Source: Ophthalmolycus amberensis (lineage: Eukaryota > Chordata > Actinopteri > Perciformes > Zoarcidae). Taken from it: a stretch of DNA of 64,000 bases. A program made the translations under genes and the position numbers. The stretch spans positions 77,001 to 141,000 of the forward strand of contig JAFEUB010000729.1 of the NCBI GenBank assembly GCA_024529925.1, read 5' to 3'. Below, piece by piece: positions 31,529-46,300 of the stretch (the first letter of the stretch is position 1; each line of letters begins with the position of its first letter). The notes under the pieces were generated by a model. That model had not been told where the DNA came from, did not search any database, and saw nothing but the letters and a program-made list of their open reading frames with translations.

Positions 31529-33982
31529 AAGACGACTGTGGATGATATTCGATATTCTCGTTTGTGGCTCATTTGGGAATTTAGTTTGAAAAAGTGAAGC
31601 ATTTTTTCTACAAAATGACAGATTGTCTGAATATGCTCTTGCTCCGTTTGTAACGGTTTCCTCTTCATTAGATTTTTTGACCACTGAGCCAGACATTTTG
31701 CATTGGAAGTCTAACGTATTTTAGGGTGTCACAGTAGATCTTCAACAATATATAGATAACAACTATGCTCGGGAGACCAGTTGTCCCCAATTTACAACAT
31801 AGCACAGACCGATCGACACATCAGAACAAGAAGGAAGCGTTCACTGTTTTAGTCGGTGGCCGATCTGAACTAGACGTGGTAACCATGGCAATGAAAATGA
31901 ACAGGAAGGGATCTGATTGGCCGCTGGAGGACTGGGACGACAAATTACGCCTGTCTCAGCTTCAGATACACCACCCTCATCCAGGTAAAGGAATGTAGCT
32001 GATTTCATTTTTTGAAAACTTTACAAACACAAAGTATTGGGGCACTCGGGTAGATTTAGGCTCGGAGTCGACCCCATACTAATGTAGAATGTGAAGTCAC
32101 CACAGATCCTCGTGCCCAGGGTTTTTGATTTGTTTGGGATCCAGTCATACTTGTCTTACACCACAGTCTTTGGGCTTTTAATGGAACAAGTTTAAACTCT
32201 ACATGACAAACACATAAGGAATCAACCTGCACTAAGAGGATGTTTCTAGTATTTGCAGTGTTTGTTTCATTTGTCACCTAACCTCAGTACTTAAGTTACG
32301 CCACTTTGTTAGTTATTTTAACCCAAACTACGATCTTTTCCTAAACCTAGCTAACTACTTTTGTTGCCTAACAACTAAGTTGTTTCCTGTGATGACGGAA
32401 GTTTATTTTGGAAAGACTGTATGTATATAACAACGTGTGTTGCTGGACTTTCATAGGAAAACGCATAAAAAGTTAGGAGTTACTTTTTGTAAGACATCAT
32501 ACGAACCGTTGTATGAGGATACGTTGCACACGCAAACACAAAAATGTTAGTTTTTGGGAATACGCCACTGGGCTTGAGCAAGGCATTGGAGTCGATCCCC
32601 ACACCGGTACCACAGTATGGAACTTTTCACTTGTTATATTGCAGTGAATTGATGAACTGGTTGTTAGTCTGGTTTGTTGGAAGACCCCTTTACACCTTGC
32701 ATTCAAATGTGTATAATGTGAGTGTATAAAGCTGTGATTTATCCTGATTACATTCACACCTGGTCTTAATGTGGGTTAGGGTTAGGGTCCACTGGTTCCA
32801 TTGCTTCCTAAATGGCTTAGTTGTGATATGAATTGCCAAGTATCCCTTGTGTACTTTCATCAGACCAAATTGAAACCAGACACTTGGTCTCACTCATCCA
32901 AGAGTGCCTTCAATATCTGTTGTGACAATTTGCTTGCTGCCTTTTTTTTTGTTGCTTGTAGCTTAGCTCGCTAACTGGCTAACGGCTGCTTCCTTGTTGG
33001 TTTGCAACAGTCACGCGCGATTGCGTATCTTTCGCCCACGTAGTTGTTGCTGGTTTGGCCAATCGGATCACACTCCGTCCTCAATGCGTTGGGGGTGCAT
33101 TTACACCGGTACTGTCACGTGGTCCTGTACTGCACTGTCCGATTGCAATCCCATCGCCCAAAAAGCATTTTATTGCAAAGTGTAAAGAGCCTGGAAGGTG
33201 ATGACCCAGAGTTCACGATGGGTTTACAGCAGGCACATTTGAAGTTAAAATCAGAAACTGAAGCTTTAGTTTGCTTTGTTTGTTGAGTTCAAAACAGCTA
33301 AAAAAATAATCCACTGAGACGGTGCATTTTTTCATTTAGAAGATCTGCACTGTGGTTAGTGTCAGCTTGTGGTTTTAAAAGTAGCACTTGCACAACTTTC
33401 AACCCATTAATCCATTAAAATCCGTTTTTTTAATTAAAAAATATTATAAATGAATTAATGGTGGGGGGCTGCACATGGTGTAGTGGCTAGCACTGTCACC
33501 TCACAGCAAGAGGGGCCCGGGTTTGATACCCTATCCCAAGTGGTCCTTCTGTGTGGAGTATGCACGTTCTCCCCGTGACAGCGTGGGCTTCCTCCCACAG
33601 TCCACAGCTTAGGTTATTTGGAGACTTGAAATTGCCCGTAGGTGTGAATGTGAGCGTGAATGTCTCTAAATGTGCCTATAAGGTTATAAAAAAGTAAAGA
33701 AATAAATACAAATTAAATATCATGGAAATCAATGAATTTGGGAGACACTGCATGATACTTTAGTCGTTGTTGTTTTTTTGTAAATGTTATGCCACGTGAT
33801 GATACCGACTGTACTTTCAATTACTTTTTTTTACATTTCCACAAAGCCTGTTTGTTAGTTGTTCATCTGTTTCGGTTAGTGTTCAGTGCCGCGTTACGTT
33901 CCACTGTGATGGAGTGCTGGTATTCATTCATTCAGCAGCTCTCTCATTTACTGGACAACCACAATGAGAACTGATGTGTGTG

Positions 33983-34044
<62 letters not shown>

Positions 34045-37000
34045 AGTTCAAACAATCAGTGACAGTAGACTATATGGGGCTGCATAAATAACCAAGTAGC
34101 TTTACTCAACTATTTTTAAGTACAATTCTGAGGTGATTGTATGTTAAGTATGCCTTCTTGAGTAACTGCAGAGAACTAAGAGTTTTCTGAGTGGTGATTC
34201 AAAAAGTGTCATAAACCAGCAGAGGGCAGACCCGTACCTGAAGAAGACCTCTGAGCTGCAGTCTGCAGTCAGTGTACACTTATATCACTTGTACTGAAGC
34301 TAGTACACGTCGAGATACAAAGCTGCAGTTAGACACTTTAGACTGAGCTGAAATGATAGAATCATGAGCCTTGTGTTGTTTTATTGCAGTATATTTTTGA
34401 CTGGCGTAAAAGATCTATTTCTTTAATCATAATATCTTCCCAGCATTCTTGCTGTAGCTACTGGCTTTGTCCCTTTGCCGTCTCCCGTGCAGGCCAAATA
34501 GAGACAACATATTTAATTGTCCACTGAAGCGGGGAGGGAGTTGGTCTCTCTGTGTTTTATGGGCGAGTTCATTCGGCGACAGAGAACCTTTGACTTATCA
34601 AAATGATCAATCTAAATGCAAATGAGGTAAAGATGGAAGTGCCGTTATCAATCACATGGCCTTTTAGTAGCTATCTTGTGTCCCCCTGCCTTAAAACGCC
34701 CCTAACTCTAAAGTAATTGGATAATCTGCAGTGTTTCCCACAGGAGTTTGTGAGACCAGGGAGGGTGGACCTCGGAGGGTGTATAGGTTCACGCTCCCCT
34801 GGTAATTAATGGGGTACACTGATCTGAGTTTCAGCGTCCCATAAAGGTCTAAATGTCCCTTTAGAAGCCGTTTTAGTCTTATAGGAACTAATATTTGGAA
34901 ACACGCCGCTGCACAAAGTGTAATACGTTTTTTAAGTGATGATAAAAAGTCATAAAAACCGGCAGACCCGTCCGTGAAAAAGACCTCTCGGCTGCAGACA
35001 GATATTGTGCAGCTTGCAGTGGTGAGCTGTGGTCTGCAGTCAGTGTGCACATGTTTCACTTGTACTGAACCTACTACACATTGAGGGTAACAAGATACTA
35101 CAAAGCTGCTCTTAGCGAGACTTGAGACTGAGCTGAAATGACAGAATCTTATTTCCTGCTTCTTTCTACTTCTGCTCCACTACACTTATCTGACTCTTGT
35201 TACTTTGAAGATTCACATTTTACACACCAAGCGCATCTGCCTCTGAAAAAGGGCGATTTGTTTAAACACAGCAGTGTATGAAGAATCAGTAGCGTCAATA
35301 CATCAGGGGGATATGGCTGAAATCACTGTCATGATATTTATACGAACATTTTCCAGTAATAATATAAGTCAAGATATCAGCAAATGTGTACAGAATCACA
35401 CAAAAAATAATCTGATTCATTTTTAATGGAATCAATTGTGTTCTGCATTACACGCACAATGCATGACAACATTGTTTTGGTAGGACACAAACAGTGGTGT
35501 CCTTGGTGAAAGTCCTGTGCTTGTTTCACCCAACCACCCCTCTTTGGAGCTATATAGTCACTTTCAGCTCGTTGTTTTGGATTCCTGGCATACAACTTTA
35601 CTGTTTTAATTCACTCTCACTTCTCTCATAGTGTTGATTGTTGGCCGCAGCAGGCCGCTGTTTTCAGAGACAGAGCTTTATAAAACCCACTGTACTCCAC
35701 CTGCTCGGCAGCAAACAGCAGACAGACACAGTTAGAGACTAGCTGGTGAACGTAGCGGAGCATTTAGCTGCAGCTAGAGAGACCAAAAACAGCTAAAAGA
35801 AGAGTGAATGTTGGACTTACAATGTCCAAGGGAACATTAACATGACTTTGAATGAATGATAATGTTGTTCCATATCTGCTGCATGTGTAAATAGGTAACT
35901 GTTTGATAACATGTCAACATACCAACTTTTGATTTGACATCAGTGCAAAAAAAATCTCCAGGCTGGCAGTTATACATTTAACGTTTCCAGTAAATTTGGG
36001 AGTATTTACAAAAACACGAAACCAAAACCTTTCAAAGAAGATATTTTTACACAGACAGTATATTTTCACAGATTTTCAATTTAGAATGTGAATAATTTTT
36101 TTTTTTATTAACCTTTGGTCATTTGTGTATTAGTGATAATAGATGTGTAACAGGGAGGGAAGGGGAAAACATGCCACAAATGCCCCCAAGTGGACTTGAA
36201 CTGGGAGCATCATGGTTCACGGTCGGCGTCTTAACCTGAAACCACTATTTCTGTCTGTCCTCTGTGTGGTTTGCAACCTTTCCACACAGGAGTGACATTA
36301 GCAGGCGTAAGTAAATACCCGGCTCATGTCTGGCCTGAATTATTTACCCGAAGAAAGAGATGATGAGCACCCATGCACCCATCCACCGCAGCCAGCATGG
36401 ACATTACATCACTGCTGTCCTGCTAACACCACACCGACGCCGTGGCTCGTCTCGGTCACGTTCGTCCAAAGCACAGAGTGCGTGTTGTTGTTATAGTACC
36501 GGTAGTTGTAGCCATGGTGAAATCCTTTTCTCTGAATCTGTCCTGTAAAAAACCTTTATGTTCTCATGTTTAGCAACATGATATAAGAGGTCTAGGAGTT
36601 ACAATATTTAGTTTATTGAACAGGCTTGCAGCAAAAACAGCAAGAAAACCACCAACACACAAGACTGACACTTACTAACAGTCAACATTGGTTTATTTTA
36701 GGCACGACTACGATTGTTCCATATCCTTAATTTATTGTAACCATGACAACAAAGGTCTCCTAACCTTAACAACTAAGACCTCCTTACACCTCAGAACCTT
36801 GGTGCAACCCAAATATTCCCTGTGTCTCAATTCCATGCTACACACTGATTCTAATGGGTTTGAACATAAACTATACTCAAACCACATAGAATGCATACTA
36901 AATAAGTTGATTTACACTATTCTCCACAATGCAGTGCACAGAGGAAATGGAGGCGCTGCTCACAGCTTAGATAAATTGTCGGTGATGGTGAAACAGTTCC

Positions 37001-37742
37001 CAAAAATAAGTATTCAGTTCTTGGGAAAAAACGTTGCTGTCTCTTTGTAAAGTTGAATTGCCTGTAGCTTCCAAAGTTTCAAGTATTGTCTTATTTTCTT
37101 ATTATAAAATATTTTTGTGCACTAATGTGTGTAGTACATTAGTATGTAGTACATAGGCCTACTTCATAGTATGTAGCATGGATTTCGGACAAGGCAAGGC
37201 AATTTAATTCATATAGCATATTTCAGTAACAAGGCAATTTAAATCACTTTACATAAAATATCAAGAGCATAAAGACAAAGTGCAAAAGAAACACATTATA
37301 AAAGTACATTAAATACTGGAGTGGGAATTTGTAACATTTTTTTAATAATTGTGTTAAGACTGAGGATCTAACTGAACTCTGTCATCTTACCTCACATAAG
37401 CACGAAAAGGACTTTAAACCGAAGTCAACACCAAAGTGCAGTGTTGCGGGATGGAGAAAGAGAAGGAAAAGACATACAGCGGCACAGAAGAAGAAATATA
37501 TGAGGAGACAAAAATACAGACACCAAACAGGTCCTCTGTGTTAAATAATTCAACACGTGGTTTCTGATAGTTGGCCCTGCTCGCCCCTGCTTGCTGTGTC
37601 ACAAGCTATGTGTGTGTGTGTGGGTGTGTGTGACACAGGTGCTTGGTGGTGTAATGTTCAGGTGGCTCAGTTTGCCAGACGGAGTATTTACTTGATTAAA
37701 CCAAGATATATGTAACACACACTCAAAAACCATTCATCACAG

Positions 37743-37788
<46 letters not shown>

Positions 37789-39528
37789 CCCTTAGTGACT
37801 AACTCACATCTCATGCTACACACAGCTAGCGTTCTTACCGTCTCTCTCTCTTCTTTCGGAAGAGGAATAGAGAGAAACAAAGACAAAGACAGGCTAAAGC
37901 TTAGTGCTAACAGCAGCATGCTAACACCATCCCATTGACAATGCTAGCACGCTGATGTAACGCAGGTATAATGTTAACCATGTTCGGTGTTGTTAGTTTA
38001 GTGTGTTAACATGCTAACATTTGCTAATTTGCAGTAAACAAAAAGCACGGCTGATCATTAGTTTTGCTGGTATTTTGTCAAAAATTCAATACGGGACAAC
38101 ACATTGTTTTGGCAAGATTATTATACTGGATGAAAGGTCGGGATCAAAGTTATTACAGTTCTTCCTCAGGGGACCACGAATGTGCGAAACAAATGTCAGC
38201 AATCCATCCAACAGTTGTTGAAATATTTTCATGAAAAATCAAAACCTGTTGGTAGTGATGGAAAAGCTGTCAGACAAATGGAGTAAAATATACAATATTT
38301 GCATCTGAGATGTAGTGGAGTATAAGTATAAGTTGCATAAAAGGGAAATACTAAAGTAGTACAAGTACCGCAGAAGTGTTCTTTCTACTTACTAGTACTG
38401 TAGGCCTACTGTAGGCCTATTTGAGTAAAAATACAGTCGTTCCAACACTTCCTGCTGGTGATGCCCCAGGAAAGTATAGTGTGATTCATCCTCTGGGAAC
38501 TGAACGTCAAGATGATCGAATAGTTGACAAAGATATTTCAGTCTTGACCAAAGTGTGGACAAACACACACACACACACACTGTGGAAGCAGCTCATCAGG
38601 CATTTCATATTTTCTACCTCACCATTGGCCTTCGGTGAAATCAGCAGAATTATCACAATTTGTTGAAATGCTTAAAATAAAAAACATATATTTACAATTT
38701 ATTACCTGTCAAGAACATTTAGTGGTTGTGTGAGTTATGAATACTCATTTTTTAGCGCTGCTGAACCGAGGAGGTCAGGGTGAATGAATGCACAGTGCAG
38801 GACAACATTCAACACAGCATACTAATGAAACCGTCATAAAACGTACCGGTATACAAATACACAAAATACCATAAGAGATGAGCTAAATATTCTTGAATAT
38901 ATGCTGACCCCTGGTCGCCCCGCTTTGATAAGTGTCTGACACCTAGAAACATCCCGAACACAGCAAAATGAATAAACAAGTGAAGGCAGAGGGCGGGGTC
39001 TCAGATTCAGACGCCACCACACACTTCTAGTGAGTCATGATTAAGAGGGATCATTTTTATACGAGCCTATACATTTTCTTTCTGGCTATTGTACCTTTAA
39101 ACATTATAATTGACAAAATGCCACAAATAATTACATAGACAGACCATCTTATGATGGGATCACACTAGCCACACTGGCGACATGGCTCTAGGCATAGTGA
39201 TCTCGATCTGTCTGTCAGTCTAACATATCGTAAAGATCTCAACAACCATTGGGTGGCTTACCATGAAATGTTGTTTTAGTTTTATTAGATTACATTAGTA
39301 GTATACTAATATTGTCCTTAATGTTTCTCAGTCTGAAAATACAAACAATTTATCCTGCATAACTTGCAGAATTGACATTGCAGTAAGAGTCTGCGGTGTA
39401 TCTATCTGTACAGAAATCCTACACCGTGCGTAGGACACACCTGAGGAGGAATTTACATCTTGTTGCCATTGGTGACAGGGGGGGTTGTGGGAGGGAGGAG
39501 GGGCTTCATAAAGTGTGATAGAGAGAGA

Positions 39529-39559
<31 letters not shown>

Positions 39560-40116
39560 CAGGTGTAATGTCCCAAAAAATGTTGCTGCATTGGAAACTT
39601 TAGAGTGATCTGAAAATCAGCAGAGAGGCTGGATGTTGTTAGATGTTTTTAAATGGATTTTCCTCAAAGTGGACCAGGAATGTACTGAGAGAGATGGGGC
39701 TGGAGGTCTCAAACCAGGATGTCTGACCCTGTGAGACTGTAAGACGTCTGATATTGGACCTTTTTCTTTAAGATGTGATGAATTGAAGCTGTTGAACCAT
39801 GTCAGCTTCATGAATTTTACGTGGATATTTGGAAATTGCTCACCCCGTGTGTAGGAAGTGATCCTACAAATATCAGATCAATTCACACACCTTTCCACCT
39901 GTGCTTGTGGATATATTTTTTTCACGTCAGTGTGGACTAGAAGTCTGCTCACATCAGAAACCGCTGTCAGAGTGTGGGAGAGTTTGTTCTGTGCACGCGA
40001 AGATGTACAAGCGCCGGGAATATGTGGAACTATATGAGAAGGATCTGGCCAAATGGGCGCTGCTACGCAACGTCAACACTGTGATGAAACACAGCACGCT
40101 GATGCCGGTACGCAAC

Positions 40117-40189
<73 letters not shown>

Positions 40190-40293
40190 AAGTGTTTAAG
40201 TTTCATGAGTCATAATTGTATGTCTGCCCTCTGTCCCCTTGTTTCATGCATCAAATATTAATTATATTCCTCTGCGGCCTTGTTGTGAAAGCT

Positions 40294-40347
<54 letters not shown>

Positions 40348-43300
40348 CATGCTGTCTTATCTAATATTGCAGAACTGTGTGCTCACATAATTATGCATGA
40401 ATCACAAGAATGTGGTTTTCTGTTTTGAATCTGTTCGGAGTTACGAATCATAATTGTATATCTGAAAACTGTGTTTAAGTCTTCAACGTACCTGCGCACC
40501 CGCGTGTGTGTGTGTGTGTGTGTTATTAAAACCGTGGCACAAGGGCAACAATTTGTGGCCATGTTTGCGACCAACAAAAGCAAACTCTATCTCTATTGCA
40601 CTTTCAAGGAACAGACTGTTTTGGAAATATGCGTATTCCTTCCAAGAGCTTATAGAGATTATTGATTATCATTCAGATGTTAATCATACGGCTGCAGCCA
40701 GCAGCCGGTTAGCTGGGCTTAGACTGGGAACAGGGAGTAACAGCTACCCTGGCTCTGTACAAAGATAACAAAATACACCTGCCAGCACCTCTAAGGCTGA
40801 TCAGACCGACTTTAACTGTGAGAAAAAGGAATTGCTCAAACATTGTATTCAAAACCCGTCTCATAGTATTATAAGGCACTGTTCAGTGTTTTGATGTCTG
40901 ATAGGCCTTCAAACTCATGGATCTGTTATTCAAACTGAACTTCTTGGATCGTATTTCTTTACTTGAGCATTTCCATCTTCTGCTGCTTTATACTTACTTT
41001 ATACTACAATTCAGACACAAATATTGTACTTTTTACTTCACTACTTTTTACTTCACTACTTTTTACTTCACTACATTTACTTCACTACTTTTTACTTCAC
41101 TACATTTACTTCACTACTTTTTACTTCACTACATTTACTTCACTACATTTACTTGATAACATTAGTTACTAGTTATTTTGCAGATTCAGATTAATAATAG
41201 AAAATATAATCAACAAATGAAACATGAACCTGTGAACAAAGTACTTATAAATAGCCCCACCTCATTCTGCTTCAACATTAAAGTGATTAATGCATCTTAC
41301 ATTAATGCTTTACAATTAAAAAGGGGAATCTGAAAAGTTTGTATCACAATTCACAAACTAAATGTTGCTATATTTTCCAGTCAATTAAAACATCCAAAGA
41401 GATTTCTAAAACCGCGACTGCAGCGTAATAAACCTCTCCTCTGATGATCTGTATGCTGAACTTTTTATACAAAAACAAATCAGCAGATATATGTTAAAAA
41501 CACTCTTTCTATACTGGCACGGTTGACCGTTTATCTTTGTTTTGCGCTCCTTTGAATGTTAGCGTTGGAAGTGAGCGACAAACAGCTAACTGTGCTACGG
41601 ATAAACAGGAGCTGTGTGTATTTAACCTTTATTTTGTGCGACCAGAGAGGTATTTTGACAGCAGTCTTTACCTCTCATGCATTACTAAGTGTTACATTCA
41701 AGTCACAGACAGCCACAGGGCTGAGCATCCCATTTTATGAAAAACATGAAGGGCACTCAGACCTCCAGCACTGAAAAAGACAATGCCCAAAATGCAATGG
41801 GTTCTTCCTTGTTCACTGCTACCCTTCAAACAAGTTATACGAAAATCGAGCCAGTAGTTTTTTCCGTAATCCTGCTGACAAACATACCAAACTATAAACC
41901 TTGGCTGAGGTAATAATTAATGTCTTTACATCTTTAGAAAACCCAGAAGATTTTTGAACAAAACCTGCTGTTTTGAATGTATTTCCTAACCATCTGAATG
42001 AAAAATATATTGCATCCACTGCGCAATAAAAAAAAAAACTGTTTCTCCAGTTGCGACTGAATTTCATGTTCTTGCTTTTTTTGTACAGACAAGATTTTGT
42101 TTTTTAAATTAACAATATCACATCAATATAGACAAATATAACAGATCTTTCCTTAGAATTTTGTTTCACGGTGTATAAGCTAAGACGTATGTCATTTGAG
42201 GGTACAATCTTTTATTAATACTGTACTTGGGAGGGGGGGGGGGGGGGACAAACAAAACAACAAGCGGAAACATGATTTTTTTTTTCCTCCAGATGTTCGA
42301 AAAAACCTTCAGAACAGCAGTTTGTTTTGATACACCGTCAGCTGGCTTTAAACATTTTACAGAGATGCCGTTCAGGTCGACAGGGGCTCGAAAGTTTGAC
42401 AGTATTTAAACACCTCTGATGTACTAACCCTTCTCTTCCGTCTCGACTGTCTTCTGGTTAGATGTCCTACCGGTCTACCTCGGCAAATTCCTGGTACACA
42501 TTTTGTGTTTTGTACTTTCCAGAAGCTTCTAGTCCAGGTCCTGTGTGCCTGGACCAGGAGATCATCCGGGGTTAATTTCACTGTTTTCAGACTGCACCAT
42601 TTATGTAAAATACTAGAAGAATTCACTAACCCTGCTGGGTCTTAATGTAACGGCTTAAATGAACAGAGTAGAGGAAGTAAAGGCCAAAAGCTGTAGAGTA
42701 AGATGAAATGATCTAACCCTCTGACTTGAGTTGAAAGGGTTCACATGTCTGCAGACTGCATTAAGCCTGGTTTAGGTGCAGTGTGAAAACGGTTATGATT
42801 CAGTTATTGAAACAATAATGGATAATAATGGATTCTAATCATGGGTCTGATCAACTTGCATGTCGTACTACAGGCACCGTTCATTTCTGGTTCTGATTTA
42901 TCATGCGATCTTCCTCATTGCTCTTATTCTAACCTTGATTTAAAATTTAGATTCTGTTTTTGTTTCCCCCCAGTGATTCAACTCATTTATGATCCCAATC
43001 CTAATCCTGAGTTTGAGTTTGATTTTAGATTTTCTCTTTCCAGGGCGACTATGTCTGGTTGGACTTGAAGACTGGTCGGGAGTTTGAGGTGCCGGTCGGC
43101 GCGGTGGTCAAACTCTGTGACTCAGGACAGATCCAGGTGCTGGATGACGAAGGCAACGTAAGTGCTGAAACACTCTTTTGTAGTTACATTCAGAAGTTTA
43201 TTTTTTCTGTCTGTGGGAGCATGCAATACTGAAATACTCCAGAAATACTCCAGATATATACTACTGCAACTGTACTGTATATCGTGCACTATGTGATAAA

Positions 43301-46300
43301 CCCTCGCCATTTTATTTGATCGTCCCGAATGTGTGTGTGAAATTGACACCCCCCTTCCCCTTTGCCCCCCCCCCCCTAGGAGCACTGGATCTCCCCCCAG
43401 AATGCCACCAACATCAAGCCAATGCATCCCACCTCCATCCACGGTGTGGAGGACATGATCCGCCTGGGAGACCTCAACGAAGCTGGCATCCTCCGCAACC
43501 TGCTCATCAGATACAGAGAAAAGCTCATATATGTGAGTAGTACTGCAGTACTGTTCTAATACTACTGCTGCACACCGATACTGGTCGACTACAACCTGCT
43601 AATCAGTAACAGAGAAAAACTCACCAGGCCACCATCAACCCATCTCCACCAGGTATTAACATGCCTCATCTCGGTAATATGTGCTCACCAGTGTTGTTAA
43701 GCGTAAATATTTGAATACGACCCACATTCTGGCAGAGCAGTAGAATTGGTAGAGTGACTGTACTGTAGGTGACAATCATTCAGAATAAAATAGTGCAGAA
43801 GTATAAATACAGGTATAAAATAGATCATATATATAATATAACTAGTATATTCCTGTCAACAGGAATGTAGTTAGTTTATATACATGATGTGAACAGCTAG
43901 TAAAACAGTAAGTGTACAAAGGTAAAGTAACAATATAAAGGTCAATGTTGAATGGTGACCTTAGTTCATTCATAATTACCGGTACCATCACACCATCACT
44001 GCTCCTATTATCTTTATACCTCTTGAAGTACTACTAGAGCTTTTTAAACCTTTATCCAGGGCTTACCTCCTTATTATGTTACCTGTTTAGGCTGGCGTTT
44101 GTGTAAAAGTAAACCCATGTCCTAGACCTGCTCTTAAAATATGTTTTACCTTTCTATTTTATTTTTTATTATTTTTATTTTATTTTTTAATTTTCTCTGT
44201 GTAGATAATTTATTGACCCTTGGGTCACATTGTGTTTTTTATGCTTTTAAATGTCTGCTCTGTTAAGCACTTTGTGATACTACTGTCTGTGAAAAGCGCG
44301 ATATAAATAAAATTCATTCATTCATTCATTCATTATTGTCGTCTGCTGGTGGCTGTTTTCCTGCTCTCATCTCAATCTCCTGCCTCTTCATCTCTTCTCT
44401 CTGTCCCGACTCCTTCTCCTCTACCTTTTCCCCGTTTCCTCTGAAGACAAACTGTGGTGGCAGGGTAAGTCCGCTCCCGCACGTCACGCATGGCTGGAGA
44501 CAGATCCGACCTCAGCTGAGAATAATGCGCATAGCACGTGTATTTAATGCACCTGCACGGCCTCAGAAACAGCAACATGCAGTGTATTTCCTAGCGAACT
44601 GCATCTGCAAACTGCACGCATGTTGCACGTTTTGAATGTTTCATGTCAGCGGCGTTCTGTCTCATAAATTCCTAAAGCCGCTTAAACTTGAAAGTCAATT
44701 TATTTGACTGTGCTCTGCACAAACATTGCATCTACATGTTTGTGATCAGTGACCGCCATCGTCACGCTTGGCTTACAGTGAAAACTAAATGGGCTCGCAG
44801 GGAAAGGGAGCAACGTTTCCCAATCGCTGCAGCTGTGGAGGTGTGATGTTTTGCTCTCTCGTAGTGAACACTCACCACCTGAGCTACAACACCTTGCGTC
44901 ATCTCATCCTCCAAGTCTCTCCCCTGACCCTGCTGTGTGAGCAGACAGCACAGAATCTCCTGTGTTTGATGCATGTATGATTTATTTGACTTGATGTTCA
45001 TTCCAAGAATAAAGCCATTTAAAAACCGCATATAACTCTGCGTACTACTCCAAGTTTGAAGCCCTCGGAACAGGAAGTACGTCATTATTTTTATTTATAT
45101 TTTGTGTTAATTTATTTACTCACAGGGACAAGACAAATACAAATTGTCCCAGGTGTAATGTATACTGGGGCTGAAGCTAATTTGCAGCCGTTGTCTCCTC
45201 GTAGACCTTTAAATTCAGGTGAAAACAAACAAATGAATGAAGCAGATAGTTCAGCAACAAAACGGATTGAGTGCATGTGTCTCTGTGTATGCATTGACAT
45301 ATATCGACATAGATTGTGTGTTTACTGCCATTTTATTTTATTCAAAATGAGTTTGACCAATACTGATAATTAAACTGACCTGTTCATCAGCTGCAGGGAT
45401 CAACATTATTCAACATCCACGAACCACTGAATGTTTGTCAAACAAAACACAAGATTATCTTCTGAAACACGGTTCATTCTCCAGTGAAACGAATATCAGG
45501 AACTGAGTTTTATTTTCTCACACATGGTGCAAGTGTATTAGAAATATTTGCAGCCGGTTTTCAATGAAAATCAAGTTGTTTGGACGAACACATTAGAACA
45601 TTACACTGCCCGATGAGGTTGTAAGCATCCAATTATCAACATTATCTCTAAAGTTAGACGGTTTTCACAGATTAAATTGCCCAACACTCTATTAAAGTAA
45701 TCCACCTCTGCCAAAAACAACAAAAATGCAGCTCACACATTAATGCATCAGTGATAATATATGTAAGGTTTATGCTCTGGCAAAAATCTGGCTAAAAAGT
45801 TGTTGGAAACCATCTTTTTTTACAGCCTTTGTAGGTTTAAGGATGGGAATACTTCCACAACGCTGCCGTCCAGTATGTCTTACAGATCATCGGCATGAAA
45901 TGGCTCAAAGTTGTCTGCATCATCGACCTTAAATCAGCTCATCCTCTTCCTCTCTGTGTGCAGACGTACACCGGCTCCATCCTGGTGGCCGTCAACCCGT
46001 ACCAGGTGCTGCCCATCTACACGGCCGACCAGATCCGCCTCTACACCAACAAGAAGATCGGCGAAATGCCGCCCCACATCTTCGCCATCGCTGACAACTG
46101 CTACTTCAACATGCAGAGGAACAACCGTGACCAGTGCTGCATCATCAGGTAGGAGGGAGTTCAGGTTGCAAAGTAGAAGTGGCTCATGGGCAAATCTCCA
46201 ATATGTGGCAAAGATCTGAGTTCCAGCCCGATGTCTGTCGGTCGGTTGGTTGGTCGGTCCACCTCTTTGGTCTTGAGTGAAATATCTCGACACCTATTGG

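Larger units (their letters stand above)
30973..39930. other. myo7a intron, repeat-rich
   Basis: Contains (CA)n at 31297-31360, a (GAA)n tract, a SINE-like repeat, several shared dispersed repeats, (GT)n at about 33990-34040, (CA)n at 37745-37788 and (GA)n at about 39517-39559. No protein gene other than the candidate alternative exon that follows. Confidence 0.6.
43624..45963. other. myo7a intron 4
   Basis: Apart from the LINE-like tail and the candidate microexon, no gene is seen. Confidence 0.6.

Noticed and set aside
31765..31998. Open frame ending in a GT donor (CATCCAG|gtaaag)
   Set aside because: No acceptor or partner in phase could be recognised, and no similarity; could be revisited with RNA data.
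36688..37050. 120-codon open frame in the myo7a intron
   Set aside because: AT-rich, repeat-like sequence with no family resemblance.
41028..41155. Possible CRISPR-like array
   Set aside because: Head-to-tail 14-15-base units without spacers: a minisatellite in a vertebrate intron.
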